Counted from the stretch's first letter, positions 8,451 to 17,194 are shown. The stretch: 64,000 bases of DNA from Rothia dentocariosa ATCC 17931 (GCF_000164695.2 NC_014643.1:682001-746000); one strand, 5' to 3'. Notes: generated by a model not told the origin, from the sequence alone. Numbers and translations: made by a program.

Positions 8451-9488
8451 TTGACCAGCCTCACCCCTCATAGTCGCCGCAAGCGCCCCAGCGTCGGCAT
8501 CATCTTTGTGATCATCTCGTGCCTTTCTCTGCAATTCGGCGCGGCTTTCGCGGTGCACCTTTTTCCGCTTTTTGGTCCGTGGCTCGTCACAGTTCTGCGC
8601 CTGCTTCTCGCCGCGATCACGGTAGGAGCGGCGGTCTGGATTGCCGGGCGCTGGCGGGCGCATCGGGCAGGTGCACAAACCGCATATATGGCAGTACCCG
8701 CGACAACATCCGACGGGTTCTTAGGCTGGTCTTCCCGCCAGTGGCGTGCCATGCTCATTTTTGGTGTCACGCTCGGGCTCATGAACGGCTTCTTCTACAA
8801 TGCGCTGGCTCGCATCCCGCTCGGGCTGGCGGTGGCGGTCGAGTTTACCGGTCCGCTCGTACTGGCCTCTATCCTCACACGGCGTAAACGCGACCTAGTG
8901 TGGGTATTCTGCGCGGCGGCAGGCATGGCGGTACTCGGCTTTGAGGCAGTACACGGGCAGGAAACAGACCTGCTGGGCGTACTATACGCCCTGATCGCGG
9001 GCGCATTCTGGGCACTCTACATTCGCTCAAGCGCCTCAGTCGGCGAGCTCGTGCCCGGTGCAAGCGGACTCGCCGTAGCAATGGTCGTGGGCGCCATCTG
9101 CGTGGCCCCCGGAACCCTGCTTTTCCCCGGCCCCGTAGCACTCTGGAGCGTTACGCACGACACCCAACTGGTGCTCTTCATCATCGGAACCTCCCTGCTG
9201 GCATCGGTCGTACCGTACAGCAGCGAGTTGGCAGCCCTGCGGCACCTTCCCGAACAGGTCTTCAGTGTGCTCCTCAGCCTGGAACCGGCGATTGCGGCGC
9301 TCGCGGGATGGGCGCTGTTGGGCCAGGAAACCGGTCTGATGCGCTGGGTTGCGATTATCCTGCTGATCACAGCAAGTATCGGAATTACCCAAACGACTGG
9401 GGGTTCGGCGAGTACGGACGAGGTCTCGGGTTCTTACCGGAGGAACGAGCCTCCCGAGCACACCTCTCCCCTACCGCTGCCGGAGTAG
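8451..9488 (+). CDS. EamA/RhtA-family inner-membrane exporter (second of tandem pair)
   Basis: The TTG at 8451 is chosen because a textbook AGGAGG sits at 8441-8446; the frame runs open to an ATG at 8382 but that start lacks a ribosome site and would add a Cys-rich leader. The product is 345 residues with about ten helices and the same RhtA landmarks as its neighbour (IPLGLAVAVEFTGPLVLA; LSLEPAIAALAGWALLGQE; ITASIGIT). The two are clearly paralogues but diverged, so they may export different substrates. The C-terminal tail is Ser/Glu/Pro-rich and shorter than in the first copy. Confidence 0.85.
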   Translation: MTSLTPHSRRKRPSVGIIFVIISCLSLQFGAAFAVHLFPLFGPWLVTVLRLLLAAITVGAAVWIAGRWRAHRAGAQTAYMAVPATTSDGFLGWSSRQWRAMLIFGVTLGLMNGFFYNALARIPLGLAVAVEFTGPLVLASILTRRKRDLVWVFCAAAGMAVLGFEAVHGQETDLLGVLYALIAGAFWALYIRSSASVGELVPGASGLAVAMVVGAICVAPGTLLFPGPVALWSVTHDTQLVLFIIGTSLLASVVPYSSELAALRHLPEQVFSVLLSLEPAIAALAGWALLGQETGLMRWVAIILLITASIGITQTTGGSASTDEVSGSYRRNEPPEHTSPLPLPE

Positions 9489-9549
9489 ACTGCGGGATAC
9501 TACGCTGCGTGCCGGATCGGTTCTGCAGCAAACGGCGTTTCTCGGGCGG

Positions 9550-10398
9550 CTATTGCCCGGCCAGGTACCCCAGAAAATCCCGCAGTTCTTCGGTACCCAG
9601 CACCTCCGCCGGATGCGGTCCCCGCGCGAACAGCGCATCGGCGGTGTCTTCGTCGAGTTCGCGTGCGGTTGCGATCAGCACCAGGTTCCCCTCGTGTTCA
9701 CCGCTCAGCATGGAAGAATCGCACAGGCACCACACATGCTCGAACGTGTCCAATAGGGCGCGTGCCTGCTGTTGGAAGAAGGGCAGCCCGGCATCATCGC
9801 CCACGTTCACGGCGAGTACCCCGCGAGCGCTCAGGAGCTCACGCAGCTCGGCGTAGTAGCCGGCGTTGGCAAGGTGTTCGGGCGCATCCATGCCCGTAAA
9901 AATATCAAGAATAATGGCGTCGATCCCGCGAAAAATGCCGTCGTCGGATGCGGCGTGAGCGCAGAAAAGCGTGGGAATTTCGGGGAGTACGGCGCGCGCA
10001 TCCGCAACCACGAACTCGCACCGGGTACCTGCGGGCAACGGCAGCACCTCGGTCACAAACCCCATCAGCTGCGGCTCATAATCGACAGCCACTTGCGAAG
10101 ACCCCGGGCGCGTGGCCTGCACATAGCGGGCAAGCGTGAGCGCCCCGGCCCCCAGATGAAGAGCCGTCACGGGTTCGCGCGGCGGTTCGAGTACATCCAG
10201 CACATTGGCAATGCGCCGCAAATACTCGTAAAACACGACGGTCGCATCAGCAGCATCAACATGGGATTGTTCGGCACCGCCGATCTCAAGCACATAGCCG
10301 TGCTCGCTGAATCCGTCCTCAAGAATGCGACCGCGCTGGCCGCTCACACTCAGATGAACGCCCAGCGCGGCACGCTCTCGCTGTCTTTCATCCATCAC
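9550..10398 (-). CDS. Spermidine-synthase-like SAM-binding methyltransferase-fold protein
   Basis: A 282-residue cytosolic protein with a Rossmann SAM-binding core. Motif I is LHLGAGALTLARY (about 80-92), the acidic residue after beta2 is in VAVDYEP, a D is in VVADAR, and IILDIFTG follows. This matches the 'spermidine synthase' family as annotated in Actinobacteria, where many members are not true polyamine enzymes. No membrane segment is present, unlike the MFS-fused forms. It is 6 bp downstream of the DsbA-like lipoprotein gene (same strand), so they are likely one transcript. Substrate unknown. Confidence 0.75.
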   Translation of the reverse strand: MMDERQRERAALGVHLSVSGQRGRILEDGFSEHGYVLEIGGAEQSHVDAADATVVFYEYLRRIANVLDVLEPPREPVTALHLGAGALTLARYVQATRPGSSQVAVDYEPQLMGFVTEVLPLPAGTRCEFVVADARAVLPEIPTLFCAHAASDDGIFRGIDAIILDIFTGMDAPEHLANAGYYAELRELLSARGVLAVNVGDDAGLPFFQQQARALLDTFEHVWCLCDSSMLSGEHEGNLVLIATARELDEDTADALFARGPHPAEVLGTEELRDFLGYLAGQ

Positions 10399-10404
10399 GA
10401 AAGA

Positions 10405-11226
10405 CTAGCTCAGCCCGGCTGCTTTCTTGAATTCTTTGACCATATCCTCAGCGGAGGTCGAAGAATCCACATTCTCAAGAGGCTTGTCGTTCACCGCAAA
10501 TTGGGGGGTGCCCTTCACGCCGATCTTTCGGCCGTACTCAAAATCGCTCTTGATCAAGTCGATGGTTTTTGGATCAGTCATGTCGGTCTTGAATTTCTCC
10601 TCCTCCAGCCCAAGTTCCTGAGCATAGCTGAGGAGAACTCCCGCAAACTCGGTCTGCTCGGTAATATTCTTCCAGCTGTCCTGAGTTTCAAAAAGCTTAT
10701 TCGCCATCTCCAGGTGCTTATCCTGAAGTTCTGCCGCCTGCACGGCCTGCGCGGCGGCAATAGCATTCTTGTGAATTTGGGACAGCGGCATATTGCGCAC
10801 GGTCACATTCATGGTGCCCTCAAGATCCTTGGCGACCTTCTCATAGGTGGGTTCGGCCTTGGCGCAGTAAGGGCACTGATAGTCGGTGTACAGGGTCACG
10901 GTGGGCGCACCCTGCTTGGGGGTGTTGAGGTGGTATCCAACCTCGTCACGCTCGCCAACTTTGGTAGCGGTCATTTTGGCGGAGTCACCCGAGGCTGAAG
11001 CCGAACCGGATGCGCTTGCCTCTCCCCCGGCGCTAGCGCTGCCGGAAGCATCGCCCGAGGGAGCGCTGCTTGCTGAGCCGCTTGAGCTGGCGTTAGAGCT
11101 TGAACTACCGCTTGCGGATGCACTCGACCCGGAATTTGAGGTCGCGTTACCGCATGCGGAGAATACGACTGCGAGAGCGGGTACCCCGAGCGAAAGCGCG
11201 GTACGGCGATTGAGCATAGATGTCAT
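10405..11226 (-). CDS. DsbA-family thioredoxin-fold lipoprotein
   Basis: 273 residues. A lipoprotein signal with a twin-Arg-like start (NRRTALSLG) leads to lipobox FSAC with Cys25. A Ser/Ala/Gly-rich linker (about 28-85) spans the wall. The DsbA-like domain has CPYC near residues 116-119 and a cis-Pro loop (KGTPQF) near 240. DsbA proteins form or isomerise disulfides in exported proteins; here it is anchored to the outer face of the membrane. AAAGGAA precedes the start. The methyltransferase gene follows 6 bp after the stop. Confidence 0.88.
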   Translation of the reverse strand: MTSMLNRRTALSLGVPALAVVFSACGNATSNSGSSASASGSSSSNASSSGSASSAPSGDASGSASAGGEASASGSASASGDSAKMTATKVGERDEVGYHLNTPKQGAPTVTLYTDYQCPYCAKAEPTYEKVAKDLEGTMNVTVRNMPLSQIHKNAIAAAQAVQAAELQDKHLEMANKLFETQDSWKNITEQTEFAGVLLSYAQELGLEEEKFKTDMTDPKTIDLIKSDFEYGRKIGVKGTPQFAVNDKPLENVDSSTSAEDMVKEFKKAAGLS

Positions 11227-11385
11227 GAGGGTTCCTTTACCGTAAAGATAATAGACTTACTTTTCATCCTCCCATATATTGCGGGGGAACGCACCCCTTT
11301 CGAGTTATGGGTCATATTCGCCCTACCCTGTAATCTCTGCTAATATTGGCGATGGTATAAGCGCCATATAGGTCGTATATCGTGT

Positions 11386-11460
<75 letters not shown>

Positions 11461-11496
11461 TTCGCACGTCACTCTGGTACAAGAAATCCCGGTCCA

Positions 11497-11550
11497 GCCG
11501 GGAGGTGTCCAGGGTGGCGTTTTTGCTGTTCTGGCGCGGTTTTTGCGAGG
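11497..11550. repeat. Imperfect direct repeat, left copy, flanking the TetR/DUF4865 cassette
   Basis: About 53 bp here (from GGGAGGTGTCC to GCGGTTTTTGCGAGG) matches 13008-13059 at roughly 80% identity in the same orientation. The two copies bracket the TetR and DUF4865 genes next to tRNA-Thr, a layout seen for inserted cassettes. No integrase is present. Confidence 0.55.
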
Positions 11551-11744
11551 CTCGGATACTCGGTCGGCAGCGGTCCGACCTACGAGCATCCCTGAGACCC
11601 AGAGAGCTACGGCAATCGGGTCAGGGGAGGCTTCGTCGCCGGTTGCCACCAAATAGGACACCCCATATCAAAAGGTTTACGGTGTTTGGCTGAGACCTAT
11701 GTGTGAGCTGGAATCCAATGTGAAGGCGCTAAGCTTGCAAATTG

Positions 11745-11766
11745 TAACTACTAGTATGTACAGTTA
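11745..11766. promoter_or_regulatory. Candidate TetR operator over the promoter
   Basis: TAACT...AGTTA arms (11745-11766) form an imperfect palindrome ending at the start codon of the TetR gene and covering the candidate -10 TAGTAT at 11752-11757. Position and symmetry fit autorepression. Confidence 0.4.
11752..11757 (+). promoter_or_regulatory. Candidate -10 (TAGTAT) of a leaderless TetR transcript
   Basis: The TANNNT hexamer ends 8 nt before the ATG at 11766 and no Shine-Dalgarno lies in between, as in actinobacterial leaderless mRNAs. Confidence 0.4.
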
Positions 11767-12368
11767 TGGTTATGGACAGCAGGACTCGACTTGTGGAGGC
11801 AACCCAGGATCTCCTATGGGAACAGGGGTATTCGGCAACCAGCCCGAAAGATATTATGCGCCGATCAGGTGCTGGTCAGGGCAGTATGTACCACCACTTC
11901 ACTAATAAGCAGGAACTGGCCGTGGTAGCTCTAGAATGCAGCGCCCATTCCATGCGTCACGACACAGAAAAGCTGCTTGCGACAGATGGTAGTGCTTATG
12001 AAATAGCAACAGCTTATCTGCGTCGACAGCGCGATGTTCTAAAGGGGTGCCGCATGGGAAGAATGACATTCGATGCCGATGTCTTGAACACCCCGGAACT
12101 CATCGAGCCTGTCAAACGCACGTTTGTGTGGCTGCTCGAAGCTCTCACAGTACTCTTTGAGCGAGGCAGAGACCAAGGCGAGTTTGCAGCAGACATTGAT
12201 GCCCGCAATCTGGCTTCACTGGTGGTAGCAACAGTACAAGGAGGCTATGTGCTAGCACGTGCCACACGAGATACGGATGCCTTTGATGCGGCGGTTGAAG
12301 GGGCTGCTGCGCTCCTACGCAAGGCCACAGTACCTCTGACTACCGAGGCGTCGGATCATTCTGAGTGA
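11766..12368 (+). CDS. TetR-family repressor (LmrA/YxaF-like)
   Basis: 200 residues. The N-terminal helix-turn-helix is typical of the family (RTRLVEATQDLLWEQGYSA, then KDIMRRSGAGQGSMYHHF, about residues 5-50). The remainder is a helical ligand-binding domain containing GCRMGRMTFD, as in LmrA/YxaF-type members. An alternative start is the ATG at 11772 (Met3). The gene precedes a DUF4865 gene by 37 bp on the same strand, a pairing common in this family. The palindrome at its start suggests it represses its own operon. Confidence 0.88.
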   Translation: MVMDSRTRLVEATQDLLWEQGYSATSPKDIMRRSGAGQGSMYHHFTNKQELAVVALECSAHSMRHDTEKLLATDGSAYEIATAYLRRQRDVLKGCRMGRMTFDADVLNTPELIEPVKRTFVWLLEALTVLFERGRDQGEFAADIDARNLASLVVATVQGGYVLARATRDTDAFDAAVEGAAALLRKATVPLTTEASDHSE

Positions 12369-12405
12369 GTAACCACATGAGCTAAGAAGAAATGGGGAAA
12401 GACGT

Positions 12406-12975
12406 ATGTATTCAATGCAGTACCGTGTCCAGCTTCCAACGAACTACGATATGGAGATCATCAGGGACCGCGTCCGTCGCACTGGGCACTTGATGGATGG
12501 ATATCCGGGACTGGAATTCAAAGCTTACCTTATCCAGGAGAAAGCCAAAGGAGCCATGGAAAACTGCTACGCACCATTTTACGTCTGGAACGATACAGAG
12601 GGAATGCGATCTTTCTGCTGGGGAGAGCCTGGGTACTCATCAATTGTGCGCGATTTCGGCCGTCACCCCATCCAAGATTGGACAGTCCACAAACTCCTCA
12701 AAGGAAATACACCTCTCACCCAAGCACGCAGCCTCAATATCCAAACTGTCACCCTGCCCGAGTTTACCGCACCGTCTGAAATCATAGAGCCCCTGACTGC
12801 GGACTTCCTTAACGGACAGAACGCTAACACGCTCTGCCGCCTGGCCGCAGTCGACATCACAACTTGGAAACTCATCCAGGTTGAACTCAGCAGTGCCAAC
12901 CCCGACCACGCACAACCGAAAACCACCTCCTATGAGGTCCTCCACGTCTCGACCGCCGATATTGACTCCCGCTGA
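12406..12975 (+). CDS. DUF4865 family protein
   Basis: 189 residues, no signal or membrane segment. It begins MYSMQYRVQLPTNYDM and contains GHLMDGYPGLEFKAYL and NCYAPFYVWND, features I associate with DUF4865, a dimeric alpha/beta-barrel-like family of unknown activity usually encoded beside a TetR regulator. A ribosome site (GGGGAAAG) precedes the ATG. Inference: a small-molecule-handling protein controlled by the adjacent repressor. Confidence 0.78.
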   Translation: MYSMQYRVQLPTNYDMEIIRDRVRRTGHLMDGYPGLEFKAYLIQEKAKGAMENCYAPFYVWNDTEGMRSFCWGEPGYSSIVRDFGRHPIQDWTVHKLLKGNTPLTQARSLNIQTVTLPEFTAPSEIIEPLTADFLNGQNANTLCRLAAVDITTWKLIQVELSSANPDHAQPKTTSYEVLHVSTADIDSR

Positions 12976-13007
12976 TCAGGAAACCACTCAGCACGAACCC
13001 CAACTTT

Positions 13008-13059
13008 GCTGGGAGGTGTTCGGGCGGCGTTTTACCTGTTCTGGGACGGTTTTGCAGGG
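13008..13059. repeat. Imperfect direct repeat, right copy, flanking the TetR/DUF4865 cassette
   Basis: This is the partner of the 11497-11550 copy, located 32 bp after the DUF4865 stop codon. Shared blocks are GGGAGGTGT, GGCGTTTT, CTGTTCTGG and CGGTTTT. Confidence 0.55.
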
Positions 13060-13288
13060 GCGGAGTGGTTTGACGCCAGACGGTCTGAGAGTTAATGGTT
13101 ATCATCGGTTTCTGATTCCTAAACTTTCTTGCTAGAGCACCTCAGCTGGCCCACCTATCAAATAGCCACCTGCTCTTGGTAAGGCGAAAATATCCAGGAT
13201 AGACACACAATAAACCCGATTACCCTTGAAAACCCGTACAATAAGGAAAAGAGTTTTACCGTTTTGTTTGCACTTCGAGAGGGGCATC

Positions 13289-13483
13289 ATGCGTCATAAA
13301 AAACAGACCCAGCGTTTTGGGTTGGTATTCGTGCTTCTGCTGATACCGTGTTGTGCGCTGTGGTTCTTTTATCGATGGATTTTCGGTGAAGACACCATTA
13401 TTGCCGTTCCCATCGTGCTGGGGGTTGTGACCTCCTATATTTGCGCCTATGCCTTTACCGGCGGCAGGACTCCGTACAACTAG
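13289..13483 (+). CDS. Small two-helix membrane protein
   Basis: The ATG at 13289 has GAGAGGGG just upstream; the frame opens earlier at 13226 without a ribosome site. The 64-residue product has a short basic start (MRHKKQTQR), helix 1 (LVFVLLLIPCCALWFFY), a short loop (FGEDT) and helix 2 (IAVPIVLGVVTSYICAYAF). Function unknown. A strong terminator follows. Confidence 0.6.
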   Translation: MRHKKQTQRFGLVFVLLLIPCCALWFFYRWIFGEDTIIAVPIVLGVVTSYICAYAFTGGRTPYN

Positions 13484-13516
13484 CCGCCCGCAGCGAAGCT
13501 GTACCGCACAGAGAAC

Positions 13517-13562
13517 ACGTGAGCCGCGCATCCTAACCTGAGGCAGGATGCGCGGCTCACGT
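13517..13562. terminator. Bidirectional terminator, 18-bp stem
   Basis: Perfect arms at 13517-13534 and 13545-13562 (ACGTGAGCCGCGCATCCT and inverse), 10-nt loop, between convergent genes. Confidence 0.85.
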
Positions 13563-13577
13563 TTATATGCCAAGACT

Positions 13578-14513
13578 TTAGACGTTGGCGCGCTGGGCGT
13601 CGCTTTCGGTCTTTCCCCACAGCCCGTAGACTTTGGCGAGTTCTTTAACCTTCTTGGCGCGCAGGTAACGCGGCAGATATGAACCGTCGTGCGGCCCGTC
13701 AATGGGAACATCAAGCATTTTGTGCGCCTCGGCGATTTCGTGGTCACTCGGCGAGAATGCCTGGTTGATGGTGTCTGCCTGATCGGAGTCAAGAGTGAGT
13801 TTTCCGGTCATGCCGTGGGCCGTGGCGTAGGTGCAGGCCTCGGTGAGCGCCGCCTTGTACTTACCCACGGATGGTCCGTCAATAGGGCCAGGAATACCGC
13901 CCAGAGTTGAAGCAATCACGAGCTGCGAGCGCACATAGGCGAGCGCCATGGGGGTGTCGCTGGAACCGGTATCGCGGCGGTAATCGCCTGCTCCGAAGGC
14001 GATGCGGAAGGTTCCGATAGCGCTGGCGATTTCGACGGCGTTGTGCACCCCGAGAGCCGATTCAATAAGCGCGATGATGGGCGTTCCGGCGGGCAGTTCG
14101 GAGGCGGTGCGGTCAATATCGGTCGCGTGTTCTGCGGTGGCGAGCATAACGCCGCGCAGACCTTTGGTGTTTTTGAGGGCTTTGACGTCTTTCCACCAGT
14201 GCTCGGTGGTGATAGCGTTGATGCGCACCCATGCGACCACGCCGGAGTTAAGCATTTTGACGACTCGACTGCGGGCTTCGTCTTTTTCGTCTTCGGGGCA
14301 GCCGTCTTCGAGGTCTAGAATAATGGAGTCTGCTTCACTAGCGAACGCTTCTTCAAAGTCTTTTTCGGCTGAATTAGGGCGCACAAGAAGCCAGGAGCGA
14401 GAGAGACTGGGGCGTAGCTGGCGCGCACGTTCATTGCGATGGAATTCGAGCATTGGTTGGTCTTTTCCCTGATGTGCTGGTGTCCGAGCTTTTAGTGTAG
14501 GTGTCTGGTCCAT
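13578..14513 (-). CDS. HpcH/HpaI aldolase / citrate lyase beta-subunit (CitE-like) family protein
   Basis: 311 residues. A TIM-barrel CoA-lyase-like protein with the metal-binding acidic residues in ILDLEDGCPEDEK (about 64-76) and ALIESALGV (about 147-155), and IAFGAGDYRRD. Family members cleave or form C-C bonds in citramalyl-, malyl- or citryl-CoA type substrates. No citDF genes are nearby, so it is a stand-alone CitE-like lyase rather than citrate lyase. The ATG at 14513 is favoured because a -10-like TAGTAT lies 7 nt upstream (leaderless); Met21 at 14453 is an alternative. Confidence 0.82.
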   Translation of the reverse strand: MDQTPTLKARTPAHQGKDQPMLEFHRNERARQLRPSLSRSWLLVRPNSAEKDFEEAFASEADSIILDLEDGCPEDEKDEARSRVVKMLNSGVVAWVRINAITTEHWWKDVKALKNTKGLRGVMLATAEHATDIDRTASELPAGTPIIALIESALGVHNAVEIASAIGTFRIAFGAGDYRRDTGSSDTPMALAYVRSQLVIASTLGGIPGPIDGPSVGKYKAALTEACTYATAHGMTGKLTLDSDQADTINQAFSPSDHEIAEAHKMLDVPIDGPHDGSYLPRYLRAKKVKELAKVYGLWGKTESDAQRANV

Positions 14514-14520
14514 GATGGTT

Positions 14521-14526
14521 ATACTA
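14521..14526 (-). promoter_or_regulatory. Candidate -10 (TAGTAT) of the CitE-like gene
   Basis: On the minus strand TAGTAT lies 7 nt before the ATG, consistent with leaderless transcription. Confidence 0.4.
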
Positions 14527-14531
14527 AGCTC

Positions 14532-14547
14532 AACCTTAGTTAAGGTT
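14532..14547. promoter_or_regulatory. Palindrome upstream of the CitE-like gene
   Basis: AACCTTA-GT-TAAGGTT is a perfect 7-bp inverted repeat just upstream of the -10, positioned like a repressor site. Its arms have the opposite polarity to an IdeR/DtxR box, so an iron box is not claimed. The rest of the gap to 14721 holds nothing else I can support. Confidence 0.4.
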
Positions 14548-14721
14548 CTAGTTACCTCATGTCATGTGGGGTTTTACGCGGATTTATATGGTTTTATGTT
14601 GGATAGTTCGCGACGTGAATCCCTCAAAAGACACTAAACCCCCGAAATTATCGAGGAAATTATACGGAGCCCGCGACTACACAACTATTCGCACATCGCC
14701 GTTAGTTTCACGTTTATGACG

Positions 14722-15240
14722 TTAAACCGAGGTTGTCTGCAGAGCCGGGTTTTCGTTACGCGCCTGCGCAGCTTTTTCATCACGCGCGCGGGCGATCAGG
14801 CGTTCCGCATTCTCGACATGCTCAACCACACTCTGCACGCGGCGCTCCACCGTAATCTTGCGGTGGCACTGCACACTACACTCGCCAAAGCACCGCGCCA
14901 TCGCCAGCGCCTCAGCGCAGAGGGCTACCGCATTACCAGCTTTCGAGAGCGCCCGATGCAGATCCGAGAACGTGCCCTCAGGGGAGGCAGGAATATCCAT
15001 GCCGTCACTGGGGGCAATACGCTGCGCCTCCATCGCGACGGCACGAACCCGCGGAATAAGATCGGCAAGAGTATTCGCATCCGGCACGATAAGTTCAATC
15101 ATCTCGGTATCGGCAAGGCGTTCAAGAACCTGGTGGAAACGATCAATACCGCGAATAAACCGGTCGTGCGCACGACGCCAGAGACCACGCCCAAGTTCCG
15201 CGTCATCACGCCGTGATTGCAGGAAATCTTTGAGTCCCAT
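14722..15240 (-). CDS. Conserved hypothetical helical protein
   Basis: 172 residues with a strong ribosome site (GAGGAGGGG before the ATG). It is almost wholly helical: RGLWRRAHDRFIRGIDRFHQVLERL, then NTLADLIPRVRAVAMEAQRI, then a segment with two Cys (FGECSVQCHRK) and a basic helical C-terminus. No membrane segment. I do not recognise the family. The opposite strand also has an open frame of similar size, but it has no ribosome site. Confidence 0.75.
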   Translation of the reverse strand: MGLKDFLQSRRDDAELGRGLWRRAHDRFIRGIDRFHQVLERLADTEMIELIVPDANTLADLIPRVRAVAMEAQRIAPSDGMDIPASPEGTFSDLHRALSKAGNAVALCAEALAMARCFGECSVQCHRKITVERRVQSVVEHVENAERLIARARDEKAAQARNENPALQTTSV

Positions 15241-15404
15241 AGCCCCTCCTCATGCTCAGCCGGTCGTGCGTCTAGAAAGCTCTATATACTTAGGGTACCC
15301 TAAATCTCGTTTTGGTGACAGGATGTCGTACAAAAAATGTTGATGTGGGATTAAGCTCTCGAAAAATTCACGCATTTAGTCCGGCCAAACCGGCACAACA
15401 CGAC

Positions 15405-16415
15405 TTACATCACACGCAAAACAACCTTGCCGCGATGCTGACCAGCATCAAAATACTCATGGGCCTGCGCCGCCTGCCACCACGGAAATTCACGATCAAA
15501 ATTCGCCGAAAGAACGCCGCGCTCAAGCAACGGTAACACGTTCTCATGCACCCCTGCCATAATTTTTGCCTTCTCATCTGCAGACCGTGACCGCAAAGAC
15601 GTACCGTGCACCGATAAGCGCTTCGTCAGCATAAGACCCAGGTCAAGTTCCGCGCGGCGGCCGCCCTGCACAGCAATCGTCGCCAGATGCCCGCCATCGG
15701 CTAAAGACCGCAGATTATCTTCCAGGTATTTCGCGCCCATCACATCAAGAATATAATTCACGCCGTGACCGGCACTCTCACGCTGAATAACCTGACGAAA
15801 AGACTCCGTGCGGTAATTAATCGGATGCGCCCCCAACGCCCGCACCACCTGAGCCTTCTCGTCATCACCGACCGTCGCAAAAACCCGCACACCGGCGGCG
15901 CGCGCCAGCTGAATAGCGTGCATACCCACGCCCCCGGCACCGCCATGCACCAGGAGCGAAGTCTGCTCATCTTCCGCCGGGTTATTCTGCGCAGGATCAA
16001 GGCTCATTCCGCACAGAAGCACCAGATTCGAGTACACCGTCGCGGCGACCTCCGGTATGCACGCCGCCTCAACCATGCTCATACCATTGGGAATGGGCAG
16101 GGTATGGCGCACATCTACCGCCGCATACTCGGCGTAACCACCGCCAGCAAGAAGCGCCATAACGCGCTCGCCCACCAGGGCGGGATCAACGCCCTCGCCC
16201 ACAGCCTCTACCACGCCCGCAATCTCAAGACCGTATACGGAGCTTGCCCCCGCAGGAGGCGGATAATGCCCGCGCCGCTGCAGGGAATCCGCCCGGTTCA
16301 GCCCGGCGGCATGCACCCGCACCAAGACCTGCCCGGGTGCAGGGGCGGGAATCGGAACCTCAGAGAGCGTTAGAACCTCTGGATCTCCATGTTCTTTCTC
16401 GACAATGGCGCGCAT
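15405..16415 (-). CDS. NAD(P)H-quinone oxidoreductase (MDR superfamily, PIG3/QOR type)
   Basis: The start at 16415 has GAGG 5 nt upstream; the frame runs open to 16511 without a ribosome site. The 336-residue zinc-independent medium-chain reductase begins MRAIVEKEHGDPEVL. It has the GroES-like domain (VHAAGLNRADSLQRRGHYP, typical of PIG3-type quinone oxidoreductases), then the Rossmann dinucleotide motif HGGAGGVGMHAIQLA near residue 160 and DVMGAKYLEDNL. No structural-zinc Cys quartet. It probably reduces quinones one electron at a time or detoxifies reactive carbonyls using NADPH. It stands alone, divergent from tRNA-Ser(TGA). Confidence 0.88.
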   Translation of the reverse strand: MRAIVEKEHGDPEVLTLSEVPIPAPAPGQVLVRVHAAGLNRADSLQRRGHYPPPAGASSVYGLEIAGVVEAVGEGVDPALVGERVMALLAGGGYAEYAAVDVRHTLPIPNGMSMVEAACIPEVAATVYSNLVLLCGMSLDPAQNNPAEDEQTSLLVHGGAGGVGMHAIQLARAAGVRVFATVGDDEKAQVVRALGAHPINYRTESFRQVIQRESAGHGVNYILDVMGAKYLEDNLRSLADGGHLATIAVQGGRRAELDLGLMLTKRLSVHGTSLRSRSADEKAKIMAGVHENVLPLLERGVLSANFDREFPWWQAAQAHEYFDAGQHRGKVVLRVM

Positions 16416-16564
16416 AGTAGCCTCAACAACCTTCTTATCTGTATCTTCCTGCACCGAGAGTAGCATGTGTTCTCGGGGCATACCGCAATGTTCAGATTTA
16501 CAGAAAAGCATAGAACATGAGATAATCGGCGGGTACCTTTTCCGCTCAAGGGCGGAAAATACCG

Positions 16565-16652
16565 GGATGGTTGTCCGAGCGGCCGAAGGAGCTGGTCTTG
16601 AAAACCAGTAGGCGGTAACCCCGTCTCAAGGGTTCAAATCCCTTACCATCCG
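16565..16652 (+). tRNA. tRNA-Ser (TGA)
   Basis: Class II tRNA with acceptor GGATGGT/ACCATCC, anticodon loop CTTGAAA (TGA), a long variable arm (AGGCGGTAACCCCGTCT) and T-arm AAGGGTTCAAATCCCTT. CCA is not encoded. Confidence 0.93.
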
Positions 16653-16658
16653 CACACT

Positions 16659-16704
16659 AAAACCCCGCGATGCGCCTGAATTTTCAGGTGTATCGCGGGG
16701 TTTT
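16659..16704. terminator. Terminator after tRNA-Ser(TGA)
   Basis: AAAACCCCGCGAT...ATCGCGGGGTTTT hairpin with short mismatches in the stem and a T-tract; it also serves the convergent membrane-protein gene. Confidence 0.85.
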
Positions 16705-16722
16705 CTGCGTAGAATCTGCAGG

Positions 16723-17055
16723 TTACGAGACCAACCTTGAGAGGAACCACAGCACAATATCAAAGACACCGAGGATACCCCCGATAAGCGCCATAGCGGT
16801 ATAGCCAGCATTCTTTCCCTTATTAGCAATAAGACCCCTAATACAGGAAACTACGGCAACAATCCCAAAACCGATGGCAAAAATCCCAATACCGACAGCA
16901 CCTAGAACAAGGGAAGTAATGGAATAGATTTTTGCGTTTTTCTCTGCCTTGATTGCTTCAGGATCAATTGTCGGCGGGTACGGCTGCTGGTAACCCTGCT
17001 GGGGGTATCCGTCTTGCGGGTTCTGCTGAGGCTGGAAGTTATAGTTTTCGGACAT
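16723..17055 (-). CDS. Small DUF4190-like membrane protein
   Basis: 110 residues: a Gln/Pro/Tyr-rich cytoplasmic tail (1-30), then two hydrophobic hairpins (about 47-72, IYSITSLVLGAVGIGIFAIG; and 85-105, MALIGGILGVFDIVLWFL) with a conserved-looking Lys/Gly loop (ANKGKNAGYTAMALI). This is the usual DUF4190 organisation. It resembles the next gene and, in its tail, the 42.6-53.8 kb array. Function unknown. Confidence 0.75.
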   Translation of the reverse strand: MSENYNFQPQQNPQDGYPQQGYQQPYPPTIDPEAIKAEKNAKIYSITSLVLGAVGIGIFAIGFGIVAVVSCIRGLIANKGKNAGYTAMALIGGILGVFDIVLWFLSRLVS

Positions 17056-17160
17056 TACTATCCTTCTTGGGGTAGACGATCCTATCGTCGGACATAAGAT
17101 CAGTTTTATTATCGGCTTTATTTACTGTACAGGGTTAAAGATAAGTACACACTTTCCAAC

Positions 17161-17194
17161 ATGCCGTGTTAACAAATCCGTACCAACACGGCAT
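17161..17194 (-). terminator. Hairpin after the 17.3-kb membrane-protein gene
   Basis: ATGCCGTGTT / AACACGGCAT arms (10 bp) around a 14-nt loop; no T-tract, so a weak terminator or a processing hairpin. Confidence 0.4.

Noticed and set aside
9772..10998. 408-codon plus-strand ORF
   Set aside because: It spans the antisense of two real minus-strand genes (methyltransferase and DsbA-like lipoprotein) and has no domain or ribosome site.
14532..14547. IdeR/DtxR iron box
   Set aside because: The arms are AACCTTA...TAAGGTT, opposite in polarity to TTAGGTTA...TAACCTAA.
14716..15216. 166-codon plus-strand ORF opposite the helical hypothetical gene
   Set aside because: The minus-strand gene has GAGGAGGGG before its ATG and a coherent helical sequence; the plus-strand ORF has neither.
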